This document shows, one piece after another, positions 54,701 to 64,000 of a stretch of 64,000 bases of DNA. Numbering within the stretch: position 1 is the stretch's first letter; each line of letters begins with the position of its first letter. Made by a program: the position numbers and the translations under genes. The DNA is from Symbiodinium natans (lineage: Eukaryota; Sar; Dinophyceae; Suessiales; Symbiodiniaceae): positions 62,001 through 126,000 of the forward strand of contig CAJNDS010000115.1 in the NCBI GenBank assembly GCA_905221605.1, read 5' to 3'. The notes below the pieces were generated by a model, which was given only the letters and a program-made list of their open reading frames with translations, was not told where the DNA came from and ran no database searches.

Positions 54701-57214
54701 ACTAGGTCGTGCGTAGAAGAACCTGATGGGCTATTCGGCTTAATCATATTCTTCAAATGTTGGATTTGATCAAAGCATGTGCCAATCAATTGACCTGGCA
54801 TGTTTCATATATGGTCAGCAAGAGTTCCTTTATTAGAAGGTCTTCAAGATTTGCTAGCCAATGAAGGCACGACCTTGTTGAGATACCTGCTCAGCTTAAG
54901 ATACTAAAACTTCGTGATGCCTGTGAGCACATTGGCTGAGGGCATCCTTTGCCTTCTTTAAACATGTTTAGGTGCTCGGACATGAGAATTGCTGGGGCTG
55001 CTAGTGCTAGTGGGGTTCTGTCGGCCTTTTACTTCTGGCAAGGTTCTCTCACAAACGGCATGCAAGGTTCAGAACGTGCTCGACGAGTCTGCACTTGCGT
55101 CATCTAGACATCTGGCGTGGGGCGCTCAGGGCTGCTTGCAGGCACTGTTGGAGCATTCTTGACGATTTCTTGCCGTGTTGTCACCGCAGGTTTCGGGCCG
55201 CAGAGTTTTCGATGCGATTGTTGACGATGCTGGTCCGCGGCTTGGGTTACAGAAAGGGTCTTTGCACGCCACAGCACAGCACACTCGGATGGCCAACAAT
55301 TTGTTCAAGCGATTTTGGTCGCCGAGTTTATTGCTTGTGTCGAGATTTTCAAAACTTTTCAGGCCTGACTAAAGAGAAGATCGATTCTTCACGTGCAACA
55401 TGCTGTCTTGATGAGTGATGGCAATCGTGGGGAGCATATGAGAGAATGAACAGGCTGGGAGAATGGGTCAGCTGACTAGTAAAGGGAGAGTCCAAGACCC
55501 TTGCCCAATTTAGTGGGCATCTCGGGGGTTCTCGTGATTTTGGCACGAACATTTTGCGTGCCTCTCCTCAGGCACGGCATATCACGGTGTGTATGGGATG
55601 CTGAGAGTAGAAGAGTGATGAGCCTCGTGCATGCTTCTCGGACATGTCACCACACAAAAGCGACATTTCTTTTGCAGTACCATACCCCCATCTTGCAGCC
55701 ACTCTTGCCGCAACTTCCTAATCATTCAGGAGCAGTGGTCGATACTAGAACAAACATTCGGCCTGCATGCGCTGGTCTCTGAGGCCTTCTGCACTTTTAT
55801 GCGTCCATTGCGATATTGGTGGATCGCGTATGCCGCGATCTTGTGCAGATTTTCCCACGTCTATGTGCTTGCCAAAGCGAATCGGAGAGACGAGAGTGCA
55901 CAGGTGTTGGTTGCGGCGGACTACTTGTTTGGCGTGGTTCTCTCAGTTGAAAAGATCATGTTTCCGTCTCGATCATCTTGGCGTCGGTGACTTATAGGTA
56001 GCTCTTCTGGTCGTTCTGGGCGGTCGCGACCCAGTGCGTGAGGTGCCATCTGTGCATTCATAAACCGAAGGGAACTGAAAATCTTCACATGAGGCCTCAA
56101 TTTCAGATTCGAATGTCAATCAGCCACCTACTTTGCCTGTATATCAAAGCCCTTCCAATTGGAGAGGCCTCCGTGGTACTGGGTGTGCCGCTCTTCATGG
56201 TGAACATCATGCAGCAGCTGAGCAGCACTGAAGCCGAAGCGGTGAAGTTGACATGTTCACCAACCCTGCCTTTCTCGAGCTGCAGCCTGTTGAGGTTCGT
56301 GGATGCACCCGGAATGAGTCTTCAGGCATGGCTGTTTTGATGTGCCGAGCCTTGCTCCGGCAAGTGATAAGCATTGTCCTTCAGGCCCGCCAGATCTCGG
56401 AGATAATGTTTCCTCTCAGAACTGCTGAGCTTCTTGGGGCAGCTTGGCCGTCAGAAAGCTTCGGTAAGATCCAGCTATTTGGCTTGACAGTTTCAGCGGA
56501 GTTGGTGACTTGAAGTGCAGCACGGCTGCTTGCCTCTCACAGCCAAGGTGTTGGTATTCTGCGTGTTGTGCCCGGCGGAGATCAAGGCAGGTCTTGTCTT
56601 TCCTGCGCGATGTCAGCCTGGGACTGCGAGAGCATCTCGAAAAAATCCTGTACTTGGTGATGTGCCTTGAGTTGTGATAGCCTCTGATGCTCGGACCTGT
56701 CTGCGTGTTCAAGATGCCCGTGCATGTTTCCAATCCTGCTGCGAGTTGCGAGGTGGTTGGATACCGCGAGGACGCTTAACACCCAACACCTGCATTCTTC
56801 TCAGCCTGTCCCGGCACTGCATCCTTTCTGTCACGTCAAGCTGCAAACTTCACGACAGTACTATACAGGAGCGGCTGAGCATGCTCTCCTTCGTGTTGAA
56901 CTTGCATCCATCCTGGGCCCCTGCCTTGTCCAACCAGCACTACTGAAACCAGGGTAACCAGAGTGACAACCGGCATGTTTCAGGCCATCTGCTGGGCTGC
57001 AAGCGTGGTCATCTACTACCTGCTCTTTGCAACGTATGCTGCAAGGACGAGGGAGTCACATGGATTCACACAACCCCTGTGTGATGTTAGCGGAATGTTG
57101 TTGAGAAGGGCGCCAGGTCCAAGGTGCACGCGGTGCACGCGGTGCACGCGGGGACAGCGCGTCCAAGAGCCCCTGCAGGCTTCCAAGGGTCTCCGGTCTA
57201 CACTGGGAGGTCTT
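54701..57214. other. Region without a confident gene
   Basis: Some exon-like stretches occur near 56.15-56.5 kb (for example DMFTNPAFLELQPVEVRGC near 56248-56305) but no family is recognised. A GTGCACGCG triple repeat lies at about 57122-57150. Confidence 0.35.
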
Positions 57215-57430
57215 CCCTGAAAACCCAAAACCCTTGAAACCTTAAACCCAAAAACCCTAAACCCTTGAAAGACCCTTATATTCCCTGTAAACTCTGAACA
57301 CCCCAAAAGGCCCTAAGCACACCCAAAACCCTAAACACCCTGAACACCCTTAAAACCTTCAGCACCCTAAAGGACCTAAAACATCCTAAACACCCTAAAC
57401 CATAAGCAGCTTGAAGCCCTAAACCCTAGG
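57215..57430. repeat. Degenerate CCCTAAA-like tract
   Basis: Repeated AACCCTAAA, ACACCCTAAAC and ACCCTTGAAA words without fixed period, of the same decayed telomeric type as the other tracts. Confidence 0.65.
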
Positions 57431-57717
57431 GTGCGCGCGCGCGCGTGGGAAAAGGAGCAGGCCTCCCCCTCGAAAATGTTGGTCCGTGCGTACTAAACGG
57501 GACCCTGTGTGCGCCTTGGACTCGCAAAATGCCGTGTGCACCTTGGACACGCTGACTCGTCTACCCCTTAAAATCCTACGTCCATACATGAGCTTGCAGA
57601 CTCACAAGAATCAGTCCCAGGACCAAGCCGGGAGCAGATCTTCATAGCGCTGCTGCTGGGACAAAGAAAGACAAACAGAGCGAGAGAGAGTGCGTGCGGG
57701 GCGAGCCCCATGAAAGA

Positions 57718-58037
57718 AAGAAAGAGAGGGAGAGAGTAGAGAGAGTATAGAGAGAGAGAGAGAGAGAGTACAAGAGGGTAGGTTAAGCGTATCTTCTTGT
57801 GTAAAGTCGTATCTTGTGCGCGTGCACACTGGGGCTTCGCGAATTCCAAACGTGGTCAAAACCCACTTGCAGCCCCAAGCAGAAATCTCATTCACGCTGA
57901 CAAAAATGTGCTCCCCTTCCATGCGCGCGGTGACAAGTGTGTATTTTGTATGTCTGTCGAGAACATTAACCTAGCCCCTTGTAGAGAGAGTAGAGAGTAG
58001 AGAGAGAAAAAGAAGGAGAGAGAGAGAGAGAGAGAGG
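57718..58037. repeat. Two (GA)n purine tracts, 57718-57775 and 57985-58037
   Basis: GAGA-rich arrays, the second ending just before the frame that starts the Gln/Pro-rich ORF. Confidence 0.85.
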
Positions 58038-58042
58038 TTGCC

Positions 58043-60046
58043 GTGAATGGGACGCATCAATGTGACGACTACCCGCCGCCGGAGGGTTGCCGGCATATCC
58101 GTTACCTCTCCTGGGAGGAAACACAGCGGATAGGCAGTCGCCCATACTTCGACAAGTCTCAGAACCAACGCCGAAGGGAGGGCAACAAGCCCCCGACACA
58201 CAGACCCAGCAACCCACCACGAGGAGCACCGACTTTGGGGACCGACCGACCCAACAGATGGAATAGGGGGACCCGTCTCGGGCACCCCTCCGCACAAGCA
58301 CATCAGGACACACAACCTGATACGCCCAACAGTACAGCAGCTGAACGGCAGACTCACCAAGCTGCCCAACCTGCCGCCCCCAACAACCCCGCCTGGGACC
58401 ACACCTACACACAAACACCGACAAACCCCAAAGCACAGCGCCACGAAGGAAGGGGCCCAAAAAGGATGGCGAGAAAGCAGAAGGAGAACCAAGACTGGGC
58501 CGACTGGAACGCACAGCAACAGCAGGACTTCGAGGAACAAGAACGCAGGGTCAGGCCTTTTGACGGCCCCGGCAAAGAGGAAGAAAGAGCAAAGTGGGCA
58601 GAGCTCCTCAACCTACACAAGCGGCCGCGTGAGAACCAGCAGCAACAGCAAACAAACCAGGACAGGGGCAGGGCCAGCAATGACCCTCCTGAGCACCTCA
58701 TCAGCCAGACGGGAGCCACGCCCAAGCAGCCGCCTGCACCCTGCGGGAGGTCCAGCCGCCCCACAGCCGCCCCCCAAGCAGCCTCCACAGCGACCGCCGC
58801 AAGCAAACGCGGAGGGTCCAGCCGCCCCACAACCGCCCTCCAAGCAGCCTCCGCAGCGACCCCCGCAAACCCTGAGCCCCCTGGAGCCAACACCGCCGAC
58901 GCGCACCATGCCGACTCCGCCAACACTCCCAAGCAGCGATGAGGAGACCCACTGGAGCAGCAGCGAGAGCAGCGTGGACAACGAGGAGCACAGCCACGAG
59001 CAGACGCCACATGCAGGGGGGCCCGCGCACACAGCGCAGCTTCCCTCTCCCCACATGGTCCATGCCGCCGAAGAAGGAGCAGAAGGGGAAGCGCAAGCCG
59101 CCTCGGACCACCACCCACCACCAGATGAGGACCCTGCCGATGTCATCGAGGACTTCCTGAACGCTCTGCGCAACAGGGACCACCTAGAAGGGGACCACTT
59201 GGACCTCATGCAACAGCCTGGTCCTACACCGTGGACAAAGGAGGAGGAGGACGAGGCGATCGACATGGCCAAGGATGCAGAAGCGAAGGAACAACAAGCA
59301 CAAGAGGAAGGCCGTTGCCTACAGCTCGCAGAAGATGAACGCCAACTCCGCCAAGAAGCAGCCGAGGAGGAGGCACTCCAGCAGGATCGACAGGAGGACC
59401 TGGACGCCCAGGAGCTCTACCTCCAGCACCTCATCAACGACTTCTACGAGCAGGAGCAGAACGACCAAACAAGCGGAGACCACGAACCTCTGGCCGCCGA
59501 GTTCAACGACGACCTCGAGATCCACTTCGGCGAGCGCCGCACTTCCGTCACGGAGGAACCCCGCTGCACAGGCACTTTGGGGGACCCACGTTTGGAGGGA
59601 GCGACCCAACAGACGGGAGGCCCGTCAGATGCAGCCAACGCAAACGTACCATCCCTCGGACGTGATCAACCTGGAACATCAAGGAACGCAGGAAGTTCAA
59701 CGTAGAGGTGACCTCCGCTTGACCATCCACCAGTTCCTCAACAGATGGACCCAGTTGTGTGAAGGGAAGGACGTGATACTCCTGGAGACAGAGAACCTCA
59801 TCGAGCTCGTCAACCTGATCCTCAGCAACGCGGGACCCGGCGAAGTGGAGACGAGTCAAGGGGACGAGGAGCTCTTGGTCCTGATTGGCCGCATCCTCCA
59901 CCGCAGCATCGCAGCAGAACAGTGACACCAATTACCAGAGACAAGATCGAGACGATACAAGTGGTCATGCGGGCCTATGACCAAGCACAGAAGTGGGGGC
60001 CCATCTTCCGGAACACGCTGACCTACCCGCAAAGAAGCAAGAGAAG
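58043..60046 (+). pseudogene. Gln/Pro-rich acidic ORF, frame-broken, 5' part
   Basis: Coding-like sequence runs through successive frames: frame 2 from 58043 (KENQDWADWNAQQQQDFEEQ), frame 3 from about 58700 to about 59600 (two APQPP-KQPPQRPPQ repeats, then DVIEDFLNALRNRDHLEGD), frame 1 to 59925 (GDLRLTIHQFLNRWTQLCEG), and frame 3 again (TRDKIETIQVVMRAYDQAQK) to the LINE insertion site. No intron signals explain all switches, so it looks like a decayed gene, perhaps an ORF of another retroelement. No domain recognised. Composition (Gln, Pro, Glu, Asp) differs from all neighbours. Confidence 0.5.
60031..60046 (+). repeat. Left target-site duplication of the LINE
   Basis: AAAGAAGCAAGAGAAG, identical to 60760-60775, directly before the inserted element. 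Confidence 0.85.
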
Positions 60047-60759
60047 AACGTAGGGTTAAGAGTAGCTGGTCCAACGCAGATCTGTGGCTCCATGTTCAAG
60101 AAGGCCTGTCTGATCGTTGGTTGCGGGGCTCGTGGGTTCGCTCCCATCGCTCCCAGCCGGAGTTTGAGTTAGAGTTCGGCTCTGACCTGCGGTGGGCGTA
60201 CACCGCCAATGAGCACGCCGATAGGACGGCTGGCAAGGTAAGTAAGTGGTTAGATGCTAGGCATAACCTTCGAACTTGGGGTGACATTTTTCGTACTAGT
60301 GATGACCGTTGTTGGAAAGTGCTTCGCTTTCTCACCACTAGAGCCAAGCTGCTTCTCCAAGCACCACGACGCCCCAAAACCTTTGGCCCTCGGGTCGCCA
60401 CGGGCGCTGAGTTTTTAGCTCATCTTTCGCAGCTCCATCCCCAGCATAGCTGGCAACACTTTCCTGGTGCTGTCTTCTCGCGATGCACCTTATGTGGGCT
60501 GAAAGTCCACGGGAGTCGGCGGGGCCGGGGGCTCGCATTGCTCCCATGCTGTCGCACCACCATGGATTGGGTAGGCTTAGGCGTTCATCCCTCGCATGAG
60601 TTGGATTTTCGGGGTCAGGCGAAAGGTTGGCAGTGTAGGCATTGCAGGCTGGTCATTCGGCCGCATGGAGGTGAGAGCTCCTGGCAACGCTTGGCTAGGG
60701 TGTGTCGTAAATCCTAACCCCCTATGCAGTACAGCTTCGCTGTGTTTTCTTTCAAAAAA
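60047..60759 (+). mobile_element. 5'-truncated LINE (non-LTR retrotransposon), about 713 bp
   Basis: The element is bounded by a perfect 16-bp target-site duplication, begins inside a coding frame (5' truncation), and ends with a short 3' tail and an A-run. These are the hallmarks of target-primed reverse transcription. It carries the end of a pol-type ORF and disrupts the Gln/Pro-rich ORF. Confidence 0.85.
60049..60717 (+). CDS. C-terminal remnant of LINE pol: RNase H end and Cys-rich tail
   Basis: The frame is open from the 5' junction to the TAA at 60715-60717. It carries the RNase H-like end SWSNADLWLHVQEGL, then WVRSHRS, then TANEHADRTAG, matching the SH...N-x-x-A-D signature late in LINE RNase H domains. 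A Cys-rich tail follows (FSRCTLCGLKVHGS; GWQCRHCRLVIRPHGG), probably zinc-binding. The reverse transcriptase and endonuclease domains are missing, so the copy cannot move by itself. The remaining frame is intact, which suggests a fairly recent insertion. Confidence 0.7.
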   Translation, partial: RRVKSSWSNADLWLHVQEGLSDRWLRGSWVRSHRSQPEFELEFGSDLRWAYTANEHADRTAGKVSKWLDARHNLRTWGDIFRTSDDRCWKVLRFLTTRAKLLLQAPRRPKTFGPRVATGAEFLAHLSQLHPQHSWQHFPGAVFSRCTLCGLKVHGSRRGRGLALLPCCRTTMDWVGLGVHPSHELDFRGQAKGWQCRHCRLVIRPHGGESSWQRLARVCRKS

Positions 60760-60775
60760 AAAGAAGCAAGAGAAG
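60760..60775 (+). repeat. Right target-site duplication of the LINE
   Basis: Second copy of the 16-bp duplication, right after the A-run at 60754-60762 (the last three As belong to both). Confidence 0.85.
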
Positions 60776-61373
60776 GTCGGCATCCGCGAGCAGCTCACGC
60801 GAATGCCATTGGGGGTACCAAGCAGAGATGGAGGAAGATGAGGATGAGCGACAAACAACCGGGACAACGCGGCCACGCCAAGAAGCCAGCAGCAGCAGCG
60901 GCTGCAGCAGCCCGGTCCGGAGCCCAAGCGATCGATGGGAGGCTTCCCCAACGGGGGACCCTCCGCAGCACACGTGGTCGCTTTGGGGGCCCACCCTACA
61001 GCGTCCTCCTGCACCTGAAGCACGTCGGGGACATGGCCTACATCCTCCTCAGGCACCTGAACGCGATTCAGCACCGGAAGCACATGGGACGACAACAGAC
61101 GGAAGGCGAGGAGGACCGAGCCAACAAGTGGAGACCACCCAGATTGACGACTACGAAAATGGGCATGAGCTTTTCGGAGGGCGAGGAGGACCTAGCCAAC
61201 AAGTGGAGACCACCCAGATCGACGACTACGAAGAGGGGCACGAGCTTTTTGAAGGGACCGTTGAGACAGGGGTGACGGACTACTACCTTGAAGACGACGA
61301 GAGTGAAGCCGAAGGCCTAACAACAGATAGTGAGCAAAGTGGTGAGATCGACCACTCTACGAGGTGCCGCTAA
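60776..61373 (+). pseudogene. Gln/Pro-rich acidic ORF, 3' part beyond the LINE
   Basis: If the LINE and one duplication are removed, the frame from 59928-60046 continues exactly into this segment, through the in-frame ATG at 60828 to the TAA at 61371-61373. The protein is acidic and contains a direct repeat of about 23 residues (GGPSQQVETTQIDDYENGHE, then GGPSQQVETTQIDDYEEGHE) near 61115-61240, and ends LEDDESEAEGLTTDSEQSGE. Alone it could still be read from the ATG as 181 aa. Confidence 0.55.
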
Positions 61374-61507
61374 GACAGGGGTACCGATGTTTTCTGTGAG
61401 GGGCTCTGTTGAAACCAATGGGGTCCCAAAGCCAGCTGGACCAGCTGGACACAGACCCACTTGGCCGTCGCGGCCGGGTTCCTCCTCCGGGGGGGACTCC
61501 CAAGTGC

Positions 61508-61660
61508 TGAGAAGAAGAAGAAGAGAGAGAAAGAGCGCCTGGTGTGGGGTGGGGGAGGGGGTCCGCCCCCCTCTTGCCCCGAAGAAGAAGAAAAAGAAGA
61601 ATAATGATAAGAAGAAGAAGAAAAAGAAGAAGAAGCAGAAGAAGAAGATACAGAGAGAGA
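61508..61660. repeat. (GAA)n-like purine tract
   Basis: AAGAAGAAG-rich sequence with GAGAGA at its end; Lys-rich frames here are artefacts. Confidence 0.85.
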
Positions 61661-61790
61661 GGGAGACCTGCTTTGTAGTGTGGTGGGCTCCCGGCTAGCA
61701 AATCGAACGAGCCGAGCACATCGTGTGGGTGGCAGTCTCACCCGACTAAGACGCTTGGAGCACGCCTCGGGCGGCCTCCCTCGGTAGGCA

Positions 61791-62400
61791 ATGTGCGGAC
61801 GGAAGGAAGGAAGGAAGCATGTGGAGAAAGAGAGAGCGGGTTTAGGGACCACAGGGGCAACCCCTTTCCTTCCATGTCCCATCTCGGGAGTGCCTTCATG
61901 GAAGACAAGTATGGAGCCCGGGAGAGCCCGCATACAAAAGCTCCTTACCCTGGAAAACGCCCTGAGGCCGCGGGGACGACAGCCATGGCCAGCCATGCGG
62001 CAGGGACAGGCATGCACACCGTTCAGAGTCAACGGGCAAACAGTTAAGGCAGCGACCCCGAACACCATCATCACCACCCCTTGGTCATCCATCACATCTG
62101 AACACAACATACGGGCCATAGCAGCACTTGAGAGCATGCATGCGAAGGGCAACTCTCTGTACCATCGGGCCCAGACTCCTTCTACACCTCACATACATCA
62201 GGAGAGCAGCTGGCTCTCCTCAAGCAAGCAAACTCTGTCCAGCTCTCGCACACAAGCACCGCCTTCCTAGAGGACACGCCCACAGATTCAATGCGCTCCT
62301 CGACACAGAACAGCACATCGTGACCATCGCCGGGCCCGCGCCCTCCGCCCATGCCTTCAGTCTCGCGGGCGCATGCGGGCGTGTTGCGTCTATTCTGTAG
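61791..62400 (+). pseudogene. Decayed ORF, unknown, retroelement-like context
   Basis: An ATG-started frame reads protein-like to about 62150 (NTIITTPWSSITSEHNIRAI). The better reading then moves to another frame (TSGEQLALLKQANSVQLSHT) up to a stop near 62320. Frame decay resembles that of the 58-61 kb ORF. No domain recognised. Confidence 0.35.
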
Positions 62401-62688
62401 GTGTTTCCTTGAAGCCTGAAGTGGTTTAGAAACACATGGACGTGCATCATAGCCTCTAAGCGTCCATCTTGGGATGGGGGAACGGCGGTGGTCGAGGGCG
62501 TGTGGGGGGTAGGGGGGTGAGTCCCTCAAACCGCTGGTGTAGGGTACCTGACGGCGACAATTTAGTGGGCGCCTCCAATGAACCCTTCACAACCAAAGGG
62601 TATAGAAAGAAACAAGAAGGAAAGAGAAACACCGATTCAACCAATGTACCTTCCCGAAACAGCTCATCATGACCTCAGGTTGCATATG
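62401..62688. other. Spacer
   Basis: G-rich patch near 62470-62525; nothing recognised. Confidence 0.5.
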
Positions 62689-63180
62689 GTGAAGTGGAAG
62701 TCCTTCGCAAGTTGCTGCGTGCTGCTGGCCTGCCTTGTGCCAGTGAGAGATCACGTGTTTTTCGTTTCTCTTGGGTTTTCAAAACATGCTGATGCTTCGA
62801 GGGACAGTTCGCGGCTTTTGTCAGAAGCTAAATCTGCTGGCCTGAGCAGTATGGCCACTGTTGTCACGAGTGCTGCTTGCTACACATCCTGGCTTGCTTC
62901 AATCTTCAACCCTGGCGAAGGTCCTCTTCTCAGCCTTTGGAACGAAGGGCTTTCAACTTCAAGCTGTCTGCTCTGCCAGGAAGCTCAGAGCTAGTCCTGG
63001 ACATCTCTCGTGCGACTCTCAGAGTACACCAGTCTGGGGATTCAGGGCCCTTTGGAGGATTCCAGTTTAAAGGCCGCATCCGCATGCCCTTCAAAGCACA
63101 GCCGGGTTCTGGTGTGCTGCAGGCTTTGGCCCCGATGGACGCAATCCTTTGCACTTGGCAGCGAGGAGGGGTCAGGTGCG
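62689..63180 (+). other. Candidate 5' exons before the ankyrin gene
   Basis: An ATG at 62689 starts a hydrophobic, signal-like segment (FASCCVLLACLVPVRDHVFF). Further on, another frame near 62955-63110 reads SSELVLDISRATLRVHQSGD then GGFQFKGRIRMPFKAQ. These could be the N-terminal exons of the following gene; splice joins were not resolved. Confidence 0.3.
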
Positions 63181-63246
63181 CGGCCTCAAAGAAGCCCAAA
63201 GAAGCCCAAAAGAAGCCCTTGTTTGGTGGAGTGCCTCCTGTTGAAG

Positions 63247-63845
63247 GTGGAGTGCATGAAGCTGCTCGTGGAGGAGAAGGCAGATCTGCAGGCAGGGCAG
63301 TCACAGAGCAACACTTTAGTCATTCTCACCATGATCTGTGCTGTGTTGGAGCTTCTCGCACTGCCGCGAAACCGTAGGCTCGGACGGGCAATAAGCAGCA
63401 GTACACAGCTCTGCATCTGGCAGCAATGAACAAGGCCTGGCTGATGCTGCGTTTGATCCATTATGGTCCAGTTCATGTTGCCAGAAAGTGCTTTGGCTGG
63501 CGCGGCTTCCGCTAGTCGGAGCGACAGTCCATGTGTCGTTTTAGCAGTAGGAACTTGACCCGCGAGACTGGCTGTATCAGAGAAGCTAGCGCAGCTCTGT
63601 GTCGTCACAATTCAAGCAACCTCCATGTTGCAGCGACAGGCTCCAGATTCCGCACGCTTCCTTTGTCAAGTTTGCAGAGGTGATGCGCGTGTGCTAAATG
63701 TGCCCTGGCTAAGACTTGTTTAGTGGCAGGACAATGCCTCGGGTCACTGCCATGAGTTTCTACCTTGTCAAAAACGCCAGCTCTGTTCTGCAGCATCCGA
63801 GGCTGGAAATGCTGATGGAGACACCCCACTTCATGTAGCGGCCAG
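63247..63845 (+). CDS. Ankyrin-repeat protein, partial, runs toward window end
   Basis: Ankyrin repeats mediate protein binding. Exon ~63247-63296 reads VECMKLLVEEKADLQA, the second helix and turn of a repeat. Exon 63399-63465, after the acceptor AATAAGCAG and before a GT donor, reads QYTALHLAAMNKAWLMLRLI with the TALHLAA signature. Exon 63794-63845, after TTCTGCAG and before a GT donor, reads SEAGNADGDTPLHVAA, with the D-G-x-TPLHVAA signature. The phases of these joins are consistent with one chain of repeats. The gene is incomplete at both ends in this window; partner domains are unknown. Confidence 0.65.
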
Positions 63846-64000
63846 GTTCCACAACGTGAGGCGCTGATAAGACAGCATTCTGCAGGCACTTTGACAGGCT
63901 GCCAGGCTGGTCAAGGTGTGAGTCGCCGAAACTGATGAAGTTCTTGCAGCAAATCTCTGTGCATTCTGTGTAAAAGATCCGAGAAGCGCGAGGCATGCCA

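Noticed and set aside
61675-61770. tRNA-like fold on the minus strand with a GTTCGATT loop
   Set aside because: A D-stem and part of an acceptor stem can be drawn, but the anticodon and T arms do not form.

Overview
This window looks like nuclear DNA of a dinoflagellate, probably Symbiodiniaceae-like. Genes are broken into many short exons whose introns end in AG but start with GT, GC or GA. Nearly all recognisable genes lie on the + strand. TTTAGGG-type repeats are scattered internally, and simple-sequence arrays are very long. One short segment resembles the dinoflagellate spliced leader. There are no rRNA, tRNA or CRISPR features that I can support.

Layout. 1-2182: intronless but frame-broken ORF joining a RanBP2-type finger, a membrane segment, a SWIM finger and a phospholipase-D-like nuclease domain. 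3165-5176: trinucleotide arrays. 5184-15398: exons of the XPB/ERCC3 helicase of TFIIH, with one large intron filled by a minisatellite, palindromic repeats and an AGT array. 18082-19122: candidate PIG-X gene. 23319-24095: intronless unknown ORF. 24618-25640: intronless TYW5-like JmjC hydroxylase. 26.6-28.2 kb: weak candidates, one on the minus strand. 29.8-33.2 kb: a tandem repeat with 491-bp units, two of which carry a ~470-bp hairpin insertion. 35.35-36.21 kb: unknown candidate gene. 36.77 kb: CCCH-finger exon. 37784-45652: about 18 exons of a PKA-like AGC kinase, with an intronless 232-aa ORF nested in one intron. 46186-46986: intronless 3'-5' exonuclease with a C-terminal C2H2 finger. 47490-50682: exons with another U1-type finger and then several WW or WW-like modules. 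51-57.7 kb: no confident gene. 58.0-61.4 kb: decayed Gln/Pro-rich ORF cut by a 5'-truncated LINE with a 16-bp target-site duplication. 61.8-62.4 kb: another decayed ORF. 62.7-64 kb: ankyrin-repeat gene running off the window.

No operon-like or pathway logic links neighbours. XPB serves transcription and repair, TYW5 tRNA modification, PIG-X GPI-anchor synthesis and the kinase signalling. The order looks like an ordinary co-oriented dinoflagellate gene row, with mobile and simple-sequence DNA filling introns and spacers. Exon borders were inferred by joining frames to conserved family motifs and AG acceptors. No transcript evidence was available.
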